Origin: JBIKWM01 sp044356305
GTDB lineage: Bacteria; Bacteroidota; Bacteroidia; UBA10329
NCBI GenBank assembly: GCA_044356305.1
Contig: JBIKWM010000029.1
Coordinates: forward strand, 1 to 41,135
Length of the DNA stretch: 41,135 bases
Reading direction: 5' to 3'
Shown: one piece after another, positions 10,501-18,600 of the stretch
Position numbering within the stretch: the stretch's first letter is position 1
How the letters are laid out: each line of letters starts with the position of its first letter
The notes under the pieces: generated by a model
The model's input: the letters and a program-made list of their open reading frames with translations, nothing else
The model's database searches: none
What the model was told of the DNA's origin: nothing
Made by a program: the position numbers and the translations under genes

Positions 10501-13500
10501 GTCACATTCGGTTGAACCTGAACCTGCATCAGCCACCGGTTCCTCGTTAACACTCACATTCTGAGTAGTGGTGTTGGTGCAGGTGTTGATGTCAGTGAAT
10601 GTGTAGGTGATCGCATACGGACCAGTAGGTCCTGCCGTGGCCGGACTGAAACTGGCGGTCCCGTTTCCGTTGTCAGTGACCCCGACCCCGGCAAATGTTC
10701 CACCTGGGGCCTGATTCCCAGTCAATGTGACCGGGGCAGCTGTTTCGCAGTAGGTGGCCGAAAGACCCGTGAAGCTCACGGTAGGCAACGGATTAACCAC
10801 TACTTGGGCATTGCCCGCAAAACCGGTTGTACGTGTGCAACCGTTCAGGTCCTGAATGCTGGTGAAATTATAGGTGACCGTGGTAGGTGGCGTACCGGTG
10901 AATGTCGCCCCTGTGTTTATCCCATTCTGGTTGAAAGTGGATATCCCATCGGTAAATGAGATGTTGAAAGGACCTGCACCTGCCGTAAAAGTGAAGGTTA
11001 CCGTGGTGCTCTGACCTTGGCAAATGGGAGTAACAACGGCTATCGTGCCGTTGGGTGCCGGATTCACATTAATAGTGGCCCCAGCACCAAATCCACTATT
11101 GCGCGTACAGCCGTTGGCATCCGTGACGCTCACCAACGTGTATGTGGCGGTCGCTGACGGGCTCACTGATGCTGTGGCCCCGCTGTTGATTCCGTTCAGG
11201 CTAAAGGTGGTGGTGCCATCGGTGTATTGCACGTTGAAGGGACCCGTGCCCGAACTGAAGTTGAAGGTGAGGTCGGTGGACGCACCCTGGCATATAGTGG
11301 TGCTACCGCCAATGGACCCGTTGGGGAGAGGGTTAACGTTGACCGTGACGCTCACACCCGAGCCACCACATCCACTGGCCCCTCCAGAAATCAGATATGT
11401 CACGCTCTCCAGGGCCGTGCCACTGTTTGTTAGCGTCTGTGAGATAGTCGTGCCAGCGAAATTGGTCCCATTACTGAATCCGCTGATATTGCCTGATGAA
11501 GGGGTTGCAGTCCAATTGTACGTGGTTCCGCCCACATTGCTTGCCAGCCCTATTGAAGTAGCTGATCCGCTGCAAATGGTGGGAAGGTTGTTTGTGGGGG
11601 TGACGGTCGGGTTGGGGTTCACCACCACTGTGGTGCTGCCCGAGGTGAGGCTTGTACAGCCATTGTTGGTAACCGTGGCCGTGTAGGCACCTGCGAGTGC
11701 CGCGGTCATATTAGGCCTTGTCGGATTAGTGCCAGTGGCCGTATAGCCTGATGGCCCGCTCCAGTTGTAGGTAGCGCCACCGATGGGCGACACTACTGTT
11801 AGATTGAGAGTTGAACCTTCGCAGACTGGCGAGTTGCTCGAAAGCGAAGGAGCTGACGGGAAATTGAAGACCGTGACCTGATGGAACACAGGTATTGACC
11901 AGCCGCAACACTCAGTCCGTACTCTAAGTCGTACAAAATATGTCCCTGCGGTTGAGAGGGGAGAACTCACCCCAGGATTCTGCGAAGTGCTCTGGAAGAG
12001 CGGGCTTGACGGACTCGAGGTGTATATGAGCCACTCATACTCATCGCCTGCTGTGGCAGTGCCCAGAGTCAGAGTCTGATTGATGCAAAGCGATGCAGGT
12101 AGCGTGTTGATCGTTGGCAAGGGTCTGGTGGTCATCACCCGTGTAAATGCCGTGTATGTGCCGCCATTCACTGTATAACTAAACTGCCCTGTCGCATTAA
12201 AGAAAATGACTGCAGTACCACTCGAGCTGTTGTAAGACGATGTCGAAGGGGTGAGGTCATTGACGAATGACGCACCGGCTGGCAGGCTCCACGTGCCTGC
12301 ACCCTTGGTTATAGTCACCTCTGAGTTGGTACAAGGCTGCCCGTTCTGATAATTGACAGTTACTGTAGTCGGATTGGGCACTGAGGTAGATGGGTCTAAG
12401 CCACCGCTGCCTACCACGAACATCCTCGCATTGGACCCCGTTGCACCCGTCTGACCGGTGCCACCCTTAGCCCCATTGCAACCGCTGCCGCCACCTGCAC
12501 CGGTAGCCCTGTCTCCTGAGCAGTTGCCCTGTGCACCGCCTCCACCTGCGCCAAAACCTCCGTTACCACCGGCACCACCTGTGCCCCCGGCCGCACCAGA
12601 AGAGGCACCGATGATGATGTCGGTGATGGTGGCGCCAGCATTGGCATTGTTACGATAGATACCGAAAGAACCTCCGCCACCGAAACCACCGGTGCCACCT
12701 TGGCCACCTCCGCCACCTTGGCCACCACCTCCGCCACCATTGCCTGAGTTGCTCACGCAGAAGCAGACGGAACAAGAGTTCTCGCCACGACTGGCACCGC
12801 CACCGCCACCGCCACCGCCAGCACGGCCGTGGCCTCCTTGCGAGGCCTGGCCACTGGGAATGTAAAATGTGCCGAAAGATTCAGTCGAAGCGCCAACACC
12901 GCCATTCACCCCAGTGGTGCTGACTGTAAGTGTAGAACCCGGAACCCCACCGTCTCCACCAACGCCCGAACCGCCTGTGCTACCATCGCCACGGCTGCAT
13001 GTGCTGCCGGTAGATGTTCCGGCACCACCTCCGCCACCGGCACCACCGCCACCGCCACCTGCGGCACCACTATTACCGGCATTACCGGTGTTATTGTTAG
13101 GCGAATTGCCACCAGTGCCGCCAGCACCGCCATTGTTGCCCCAGGCATTTGCCCCGGCCGAGCCCCCCGCCCCACCGGGCGTGTTTCCACCATCGTTACA
13201 GGCCTGAGTGCTGCCTTGAGATCCGCCAGCCCCGTTATGCCCCGCTGAACCTGAAACACCATTGGCCCCCACTGATCCAGGTCCAGGATTGATAAGGCAG
13301 CGGATTACCTGGTAATTGCTTGAATTATTGATGTAAACGGCATAATTGCTCTTACCTCGTCCTGAGGCGGCCTGACCGGTAGGGGTGCCCGTGTTGATTG
13401 TAAGATCATGAAGTTCCCATCCCGTCACACCATTGGCCTTGATTCCGATCATGTGTGCCTCGCTACCACTGGTCTCGGTGCCCGAAAGATTGAGTGTGGT

Positions 13501-13827
13501 GACCTCCGAACTGCTCTTGATCCATTCACCCGGAATGATTGAGTTGGTGTACCCTCCTTCAATGATCACATCGTTGATCGGGATATTGAGGATGGTGGCA
13601 ATGTTGTAGGTGCCACCGAGGCATTTGATATACTTCCGACCTGCCGTTACGTTGGTCAACGCAAAGTCGAGTGTGGTAGGCAGATCAGGCGTGCCCTGAG
13701 TGCTCCCACCTGTAGGTGTCACATACCAGATATTACAGGGTTGCTGAGCGCTGGCTGCAAAGCTGATTAGCAGCGAGGCAATCAGTGTCAGGCGAAAAAC
13801 GGATGGGGTAAGCGTATTGATTATCAT
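4573..13827 (-). CDS. Giant multidomain T9SS-secreted surface protein (adhesin-like), 3084 aa
   Basis: The start is placed at 13827, where MIINTLTPSVFRLTL begins a signal peptide ending near SFAASAQQ. A 21-codon upstream extension is rejected. Order of parts: a beta-helix-like segment (about 30-185); a glycine-rich stretch (about 186-386), one more helix-like rung, then a second Gly-rich stretch (407-470); several Ig/PKD-like domains; one SFTGL..YC domain; 15 tandem domains of about 82 residues (about 1095-2331); three more SFTGL..YC domains; about five ITPxG..xFCxGxSVxLxAG-type domains; and a type A T9SS sorting tail from about 3003 (VELYPNPTRG to VVRKLIRE). There are no catalytic motifs. 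Most domains carry a cysteine pair. This is probably a cell-surface adhesin or matrix protein exported by T9SS. It is followed by a terminator and preceded by the desaturase gene on the same strand, 102 bp away. Confidence 0.9.
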   Translation of the reverse strand: MIINTLTPSVFRLTLIASLLISFAASAQQPCNIWYVTPTGGSTQGTPDLPTTLDFALTNVTAGRKYIKCLGGTYNIATILNIPINDVIIEGGYTNSIIPGEWIKSSSEVTTLNLSGTETSGSEAHMIGIKANGVTGWELHDLTINTGTPTGQAASGRGKSNYAVYINNSSNYQVIRCLINPGPGSVGANGVSGSAGHNGAGGSQGSTQACNDGGNTPGGAGGSAGANAWGNNGGAGGTGGNSPNNNTGNAGNSGAAGGGGGGAGGGGGAGTSTGSTCSRGDGSTGGSGVGGDGGVPGSTLTVSTTGVNGGVGASTESFGTFYIPSGQASQGGHGRAGGGGGGGGASRGENSCSVCFCVSNSGNGGGGGGQGGGGGQGGTGGFGGGGSFGIYRNNANAGATITDIIIGASSGAAGGTGGAGGNGGFGAGGGGAQGNCSGDRATGAGGGSGCNGAKGGTGQTGATGSNARMFVVGSGGLDPSTSVPNPTTVTVNYQNGQPCTNSEVTITKGAGTWSLPAGASFVNDLTPSTSSYNSSSGTAVIFFNATGQFSYTVNGGTYTAFTRVMTTRPLPTINTLPASLCINQTLTLGTATAGDEYEWLIYTSSPSSPLFQSTSQNPGVSSPLSTAGTYFVRLRVRTECCGWSIPVFHQVTVFNFPSAPSLSSNSPVCEGSTLNLTVVSPIGGATYNWSGPSGYTATGTNPTRPNMTAALAGAYTATVTNNGCTSLTSGSTTVVVNPNPTVTPTNNLPTICSGSATSIGLASNVGGTTYNWTATPSSGNISGFSNGTNFAGTTISQTLTNSGTALESVTYLISGGASGCGGSGVSVTVNVNPLPNGSIGGSTTICQGASTDLTFNFSSGTGPFNVQYTDGTTTFSLNGINSGATASVSPSATATYTLVSVTDANGCTRNSGFGAGATINVNPAPNGTIAVVTPICQGQSTTVTFTFTAGAGPFNISFTDGISTFNQNGINTGATFTGTPPTTVTYNFTSIQDLNGCTRTTGFAGNAQVVVNPLPTVSFTGLSATYCETAAPVTLTGNQAPGGTFAGVGVTDNGNGTASFSPATAGPTGPYAITYTFTDINTCTNTTTQNVSVNEEPVADAGSGSTECDLDFTFAGVPSVGTGTWTLSAGPGTAFFSNANSANSGVLVSAYGTYTFNWTEVNGLCSDQDQVTVTFTQQPTANAGAGGNECDLNFVFNATAPAVGTGTWTQTAGPGTSSFSNANSATATVTVSQPGAYTYQWEVANGTCNSQSSVSVNFFAQPVANAGTGGSECDLDFVFNAVPSVGTGIWTQTNGPGTSSFSNANSATATVTVSSFGTYTYQWTEVNGTCSSNASVTVNFFQQTTANAGAGGDECDLTFSFNATTPNAGTGTWTQTAGPGTTTFNNANSPTATATASAVGAYTYTWTVVNGTCSSTDVVTVNYWQQPVADAGAGGSECDLNFVLGAVPTVGTGTWTQVSGPGTSSFSNANSATATVTVTAVGSYTFRWTEVNGTCSSQDDVTVVFSTQPSADAGNGGDECDLNFVFNAVGSVGSGTWTQTSGPGFSSFSNASSLTATVTVSQFGAYIFTWTELNGACTSSDQVTVNFFQQPVANAGTGGSECDLTFVFSAVPSVGTGTWTQTAGPGTTTFSNANSATATATASAPGTYTYQWTEVNGTCSSNATVTVNYFAQPIAVAGNTGNSCTLSYTMTATAANVGTGTWTQVSGPGTSTFANANSPTTTVTASVVGTYVYQWTVVNGTCSAQSSVTVNYFQQPVANAGTGGQECDLNFTFNAVPSVGTGVWTATGPGSAFFSNANSATATVTVSVDGVYQFTWTETNGTCTSNASVTVSFFVQPIANAGTIGNSCTLNYTMTATAANAGTGTWTQVSGPGTSTFANANSPTTGVTATVAGTYVYRWTVVNGTCSAQSDVTVNYFTQPVANAGTTGNACALSYTMTATAANAGTGTWTQVSGPGTSTFANANSPTTSVTASVYGTYLYRWTIVNGTCTAQSDVTVNYFLQPVANAGTGGSECDLNFIFNATTPNAGTGTWTQTAGPGTSTFNNANSPNATATVTAPGVYTYQWTVVNGTCNNSATVGVTYFTQPIANAGADGTSCNLSYTMAGTAANVGTGTWTQVSGPGTSTFVNANSPTTGVNASVVGAYVYRWTVVNGTCSAQDDVSVSYFQQPVANAGTGGTVCSQAFTFTGVGSVGTGTWTASGPGSALFSNVNSATSSVNVTAYGTYQFTWTVVNGPCNANQTISVTFTEQPVVNAGADESHCGVLTHTFAATQNVGSGTWTQQSGPGTSSFANANSATTTATASVVGVYTYRWTVINGTCTAFDDVVITYNPLPNVTFSGLATQYCTADASVNLTGTPVGGLFSGPGMAGTQFSPGAAGPGTHSIVYTFTDANGCTNSQTQSVTVNPTPVVSFTGLAASYCVSNSAAVSLTGSPAGGTYSGPGISGSSFTPSVAGIGTHVVTYTSSSTAGCSASSTATTVVNQLPVVSFTGLATSYCADAPVATLVSSPTGGTFSGPGVSGTTFDPAAAGAGTHTITYTYTDGNTCTNSTTQTVTVNPLPVPVISPSGSQNICDGSTITFDAGPGFGSYTWSNNQSGQTITVGAGGQYTVTVTTLAGCSATSAPVTVNVIPAPFVDLGPDQTLCTGGTLTLDAGNPGATFLWSNSQTTQTITVTGLGTYSVTVTNGNGCSGTDQVSVSESNTITPSITAAGPLAFCSGSSVTLDAGAGYTSYQWSTGATSQTVTVSTAQTVTVQVTNTNGCTGTSAPVTTTVLQLPNAAVNANGPTALCPGADVTLIAVNSFANYVWNPNGEVTQFITVTQPGSYTVTVTDPNNGCTRTSNPIVVTSVTPQVPVITPNGDLEFCHGGSVVLNAGIGFSSYLWTTGSTTQSITVTQSGDYGITVMDANGCVDSTYVLNPVTVTVWQPVPIVQEVNGTDLVVTNGPFTTYQWFRNGVPVPGATSATLVPQQSGNYTVQVTDENGCQGNSTNIEFTYIGIEEAEAGWHVELYPNPTRGTVTLEVETESGMSFTLALRDVLGRDLMKPELVKDSHAVRRQFDLTGFDKGVYQLMMISERSTVVRKLIRE
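6835..10545 (-). repeat. 15 tandem in-frame repeats of about 246 bp in the giant surface gene
   Basis: Each unit encodes 81-83 residues on the pattern ANAG.GG.ECDLNF, then GTGTWTQ..GPGTS.F.NANS, then YTYQWT.VNGTC, ending in V.NYFQQPV. I count 15 units from PVADAGSGSTECDLDF to the unit ending VVITYNPLPN. Two Cys per unit (ECDL and NGTC) are almost invariant. Two subfamilies are visible: an ECDLNFVFNAVP type and a SCTLSYTMTATAAN type. The second type appears as units 8, 10, 11 and 13, interleaved with the first, and the last two units are more divergent. The pattern indicates duplication by recombination within the gene. Confidence 0.9.
12420..13270 (-). repeat. Glycine-rich low-complexity coding repeats interrupting a beta-helix-like region
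   Basis: Within the giant gene, two stretches (about 13270-12670 and 12605-12420) encode mostly Gly with Ala, Asn and Ser, including runs of 7-8 Gly (AGGGGGGGGAS) and GGAGGxGG periodicity. Between them is the rung FGIYRNNANAGATITDIIIG, which resembles the segment just before the first stretch (YAVYINNSSNYQVIRCLINPG). Several Cys are scattered through it. The opposite strand is open as proline-rich frames, which are shadows of the Gly codons. Confidence 0.85.
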
Positions 13828-13899
13828 GTCGTTGCAATGAACGATGAGTGTATTGGGAAAAAGGCACCGAATATCGCAAACTACCGCCACTCGCTTGCA

Positions 13900-13907
13900 G
13901 AAATATA
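13900..13907 (-). promoter_or_regulatory. Possible -7 promoter element for the giant surface gene
   Basis: On the minus strand TATATTTC matches the Bacteroidota -7 consensus TAnnTTTG at 7 of 8 positions. It would give a leader of about 65 nt. No convincing TTG (-33) lies at the expected spacing, so this is weak. Confidence 0.25.
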
Positions 13908-13929
13908 GCTATGACGCATTAGAACATGA

Positions 13930-14844
13930 TTAACGGACCGAAGTCGTCAACTCGCGCAAAACGGTCCAATAGTCTTCACTTCTTGCAAAGCGGTCGGCAA
14001 GTCTCTGGGTGGCCTCGAGACGGGAAGTCACCAATGGAAGATCGGAACAGGCCACATCACCGAAAAAATGGTGCTCAGCATGCAGGCCGAGATTGTGCGG
14101 GGCGATGAATATCCTGCCTAAGAAATGCGGTGTCACCGACCTGACGAGCAACCGGCTGTCACCATTTGCGAAACAGTGATCGGCCAGAAGTGTGACCCGT
14201 ATGGCCATCTGGTGCCAGCCCATGAAAGGGATAAGCCAAAGGAAAAAGAACTCCTTGACCATGCCGAAATAGAAAAGAGCAGAGCCTATCACTGCCCAAA
14301 ACATGATTTTCGATATCAGAAGCCTATCATAGATTCTCAGTCTCGCGCTCCCAGACATAAGCGCCATGACTGGTCTGACCACATTTCGGATGATGAAATA
14401 TCGGAGATAGTTGATGCAGAACAGGTCAAATAGGAGAATGATTACTAGCCGCCACCTTTTCATGGGCAACGTGAATTCCGGATAGCGAAGCAGGGCGTGA
14501 TTGGGATCACCTTCTGATCCCAGGTGACGATGGTGGGCATCGTGCTGTGCCCCGTAATTCAGGTCATCCCTGAAAATCGGCCAGGCCACAAGATATCGCG
14601 TAATAAGGTCATTCAGGGCAGGAACAGGGGCCAACATGTTGTGGTGACCATCGTGCAACAGGGCAAAAAGGCCCATCATGCGCCCCCCGATAAACGGAAT
14701 GACAAGTGCATAGCACCACCAACAGGACATGGTAACGGCTACAGTCGACAGGACGAAGATCACGGCCCAGTCAAAGAGCACAAGAAATGACCCGCGCCAT
14801 TTCAAGGCATTGGGCAGGTCGCGGTATCGCGGGGCCCCTGTCAT
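13930..14844 (-). CDS. Membrane fatty acid desaturase-like di-iron protein
   Basis: A 304-residue integral membrane protein with the three histidine boxes of the fatty acid desaturase/hydroxylase superfamily: HDGHH near residue 65, HDAHHRH near 101 and HAEHH near 258. These bind the di-iron centre that activates oxygen to desaturate or hydroxylate an acyl chain or similar lipid in the inner membrane. Hydrophobic segments lie between the boxes (for example VLFDWAVIFVLSTVAV and LVIILLFDLFCI). The exact substrate cannot be read. Three bases separate its ATG (14844) from the stop of the GNAT-like gene upstream, so the two are probably co-transcribed and may act on one lipid or acylated product. 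Confidence 0.85.
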   Translation of the reverse strand: MTGAPRYRDLPNALKWRGSFLVLFDWAVIFVLSTVAVTMSCWWCYALVIPFIGGRMMGLFALLHDGHHNMLAPVPALNDLITRYLVAWPIFRDDLNYGAQHDAHHRHLGSEGDPNHALLRYPEFTLPMKRWRLVIILLFDLFCINYLRYFIIRNVVRPVMALMSGSARLRIYDRLLISKIMFWAVIGSALFYFGMVKEFFFLWLIPFMGWHQMAIRVTLLADHCFANGDSRLLVRSVTPHFLGRIFIAPHNLGLHAEHHFFGDVACSDLPLVTSRLEATQRLADRFARSEDYWTVLRELTTSVR

Positions 14845-14847
14845 TGA

Positions 14848-15588
14848 TCAGAAAACACCACTTCGCATGATATGAAACACCTGATGCACACCCGTTCTCT
14901 CCATCCCGAATTTGTGAAAAACGTGGTTGGTCACTGGGTTATCTATCCTTGCTCCGTTCTTGATGGTATGCAGGCCGTGGCGCAGGCCATAGTTGTTCCG
15001 TTCCACCATTATCTCGTGCAACAGGTTCCAGCCACGGGCCTCAGGAACCACGACCGCCAAAGGGGTGTCCATCACCCCATCTTCAATCTCATTGGCCACA
15101 AATCCCTGAAATGCACCGCGGCTATGCACCAGCCATAACTGGCGCACCTCATCCACGAAGAATTCCGTGTAGTACCGCACCATCAGTTCCACTTCCATCT
15201 GTTTTCCGAATCGGGCATTCAACTCAGGGGTATGGTAATATCCGATCGGGTCCTCGGCACAGCCAGCACGAATGATCCGCTCCACATCGGCCCGTTGGGT
15301 GCCATCGTAAGTCACGAAATGTGTGTCGTGATTGAAGTACGGTGCATGAGCCCATCCCTGCATATTGAAGGAGTATAGCACGATGCAACCGGCCCTGTGA
15401 TGAAGATAATTCGGAATGCTGGTGATGAACTGTTCCTGTGGCCCATCAAATCGGAGCCTGATAAGCTCGAATGGCCGTGCTCGTAGCTCCTCGTTGAACT
15501 GATTGAGCTGACCGGTGGAAACAATGGCACGCGCCACCGAGCATCCGAACACCTCGCTTTCCAAAGCCGAATGCGTGATAAGGGCCAT
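14848..15588 (-). CDS. GNAT-fold acetyltransferase-like protein
   Basis: 246 residues. The C-terminal half has features of GNAT-type transferases: QGFVANEIEDG (a central strand), then a helix region around NLLHEIMVERNNYGLRHGL. It ends IDNPVTNHVFHKFGMERTGVHQVFH, a block seen in sugar N-acetyltransferases and acyl-aminosugar enzymes of the WecD type (quoted here in parts: NPVTNHVFHKFGM, RTGVHQVFH). No signal peptide is seen, so it is probably cytoplasmic. It sits 33 bp after the large FG-GAP gene and 3 bp before the desaturase, on the same strand. That suggests an operon modifying a lipid or sugar. The family call is by pattern and the substrate is unknown. Confidence 0.6.
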   Translation of the reverse strand: MALITHSALESEVFGCSVARAIVSTGQLNQFNEELRARPFELIRLRFDGPQEQFITSIPNYLHHRAGCIVLYSFNMQGWAHAPYFNHDTHFVTYDGTQRADVERIIRAGCAEDPIGYYHTPELNARFGKQMEVELMVRYYTEFFVDEVRQLWLVHSRGAFQGFVANEIEDGVMDTPLAVVVPEARGWNLLHEIMVERNNYGLRHGLHTIKNGARIDNPVTNHVFHKFGMERTGVHQVFHIMRSGVF

Positions 15589-15621
15589 GATGCCAAAGGT
15601 AGATGGTACCCTGACAGAGAT

Positions 15622-18600
15622 TCAATGAAACTCAACGACCATGACCTGTGAAGTGCCCATGAGCGGCTGACTGTCGTATTGAGACAGATAGCCACCGGCC
15701 CACCGCTCAACCCGCACGGCAAGGCCGTTCGGGAGCTTGACGAGTGCATAGCGCGAACCATGGGGCCATTGAATGGCGGGGCCAGTTGAGATCATGCCTT
15801 TGACGTGCTCATCGGACGCTGCCCCTATCACGTTAACATGTCCCTTACCCTCAACTGCAATCATGGACCTTTGCTCACCCGACCATAAGCGGCTGCCATT
15901 GTCTATCACCGCTGCCTCACCGGAACGATTGAAAACAATAGTACCTCCCGAACCTGCGTCCAACCGGCTCAGATCAGGTTCAGTGCTGCTGAAGTTGCCA
16001 GCATAAAGCACGGCCACACCGCTGTCGGTAACTTGCCCTACCATCCCGAAAATGCTCGACACCTGCGCTTGCCACGGCAGTTCGGCTATTCTGAAATCAC
16101 CCTTCCCATTGTTGATGGCGCAGATGGAACTGAAAGTCTTTGCAGAGAGTGTGTGTGCCGAATCAATCGCAGGCTTACCATAGATATCATTCAGCCCGAG
16201 CCGTGCGAATTCGGTGGAAGTTTGGATGCGTTGCGAAAGTACAGGCAGCTGCTGAGCGCATTTCTGAAAATCGCGCCAAGTGGTGCGCACACCATTGTGC
16301 ACATAGGACAATATCGATTCACTGACCCCGTCATGATCAAAATCGGCCGTGTGCAACTGCAGCGGTTCTGATACTGACGGGGTGAGGTCAGTGTTGGGTC
16401 CCATGTTGCCGCATACCAGATCCATATCACCATCACCATCCACATCTACAGATATAACACTGTTCCAAAGCCCTTCAGTGTCGTTAAGCCCACTGGCCGC
16501 GGACCTGAGTAAGCGGCCGTTCCTGTTCAGAAACACCTTGACTGGCATCCACTCGCCCACCAGCACCAGATCATAGATTGTGTCACCATCAACGGGGGTC
16601 CAAACGGCCGCTGAGACCATGCCTGCTTCATGGAGGCCCTTGGCCCACAGGTCTGTCACATCCGAGAAACGGCCATTGCCATCGTTCCGGAACAGAAAAC
16701 TGCGGGGCGATGCTGGATAATCGGGGCCAGCATGTCTGCCGCCAACAAAAAGGTCTAGGTCGCCATCGGCATCCATATCATGTGGTGCAATGCACGAAAA
16801 TATCCCTTTCACATCCTGCAAAGCCAGAGAGTCATACACGAACCTGCCGTTGCCTGCACTCCGATAGAGCCTGAGCCCAGTCTGTGTAGGCAAGGTTCGG
16901 TCAGCCACCCCGTTTGCCACAAGGATGTCCGTTCGGCCATCGCCATCCAGGTCGGCCATGCACACACCCATGTCCTCAAACGCGGCATGCTCTGTCCAAG
17001 GGCCTTTCTGTTCAGCCATCGACCCATCGGACTTGCGGATGAAAAGGCTGCCGTGCTGACCGGCCGCCCCACCGATGAAAACATCCTGAAAGCCATCGGC
17101 ATTGACATCGGCAGCCGCCATACCCGGGCCGAGCCTGCCATGACCGAACGGCAACATGGACCTGGCCGAGAAATCGCTGTATCGGTTCTCTATATGCCTG
17201 TGATCCAGAGTCGTTCTCACTGGTTCGGGTCGAGTTTCTGACTGTAGGTTATCCTGGATCTCCGATGACCCTGAATATGCTATTTCCAAATTATGCACCT
17301 TGGCCACATAAGGCACAGAGCTAACCCTTCCATCGGGCCAAATCACTTCGACCCTCTCTATTATTTTTTCACCCAGACCGAAATGCACGCGATGCGATGA
17401 TGATGACCAGTACCCCCGCACCGGAAACTGCCAGGCCACATCTTTCACCGAGCCATCGGTCCCAATAAGCCGCACTTCGGCTCCGATACCTGTGGTGTTG
17501 AGCTTTGGGCCCTTTAGGTTGACCAGTAGCGAGGGCCCTGCCCTGTTGTGGTGGGCCATGTTCTCGTAGATGGCCGCTGGCGAATTGCAGTTATTGGTCA
17601 CAATGTCGAGGTCGCCATCGCCATCGAGGTCAGCCACTGCGGCACCATGACTTATTGTAGGCGATGTAAGGCCCCAGCTTTCGCTCATTTCATCAAACCG
17701 CATGTCGCCCCGGTTCAGAAAGAACCTGTTCACATCGGGCATCTGCACGGGTCTGATGGCACTGACCTGTTTCTCAAACTCAGCCCTATCGCCTCTGCGC
17801 ACGGCCGCCACCAGCTCGCCATAACGGATAATGTTATCCACATTGAACTCGAGGAAATAACCGTTGCTGATGAACACATCGCGCCTGCCATCCTGATCCA
17901 TGTCGAACATGAGCGGTGACCAGCTCCAACCGGTGCGGGCCATCCGGGCCAGATTGGCCACTTCCATGAAATAGCCTTTGCCCGTGCCCATCTGCAAGGT
18001 GTTGCGGGCATACTGATGCAGATACCCGCTCATCAGCATATCATTGAATGAGGCATCGCTCACCTGATACATAAAGGTCTTCCGGATGCTGTCCACTTCG
18101 AGCCCCATATCGGCCACCAGGATATCGGGCAGCAGGTCACCGTCAAGGTCGGCTATGTCCACCCCCATGCCGTAATAGCTCATCTTGCGCAGCATGGACG
18201 ATGTACTATCGGCAAATTGTCCATGGCCCATGTTGACCCATACCTGATCGTGCATCGAGAAATCGTTGGACACATATAGGTCGGGCCTGCGGTCGGCATT
18301 GAAGTGGCCCACACCGATGCCCAGTCCGTAGCCGTGATTGTTGATACCATGCGCCTTATGCGATTCTTCGAAATGACCTGTACCGTCATTCTTATAGAAA
18401 TGGTCGCTCAGGTTCTTTCCCGATTCAATGAGGAGATGATTGGTGTATTCGTACTTATCCTCAAAATCAATGGGATGGGTGACGAGATACAGGTCGAGGT
18501 CACCGTCCGCATCGGCATCGAAGAAGCAGGCCATACTCGAGAAAGAGGTATCAGCAAGACCCATCTCCGCCCCACGTTCTGAGAAGTGGCCGTGGCCATC

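Noticed and set aside
6835..10545. Regular repeats that might look like a CRISPR or satellite array
   Set aside because: The period is about 246 bp, always a multiple of three, and the units keep one protein frame, so they are protein domains.
11024..11686. 220-residue plus-strand ORF inside the giant gene
   Set aside because: Antisense of Gly/Thr/Val-rich repeats gives an open frame of low complexity; the minus strand has the signal peptide and T9SS tail.
12869..13207. Proline-rich plus-strand ORF (112 residues)
   Set aside because: It is the complement of the glycine codons of the Gly-rich region, not an independent gene.
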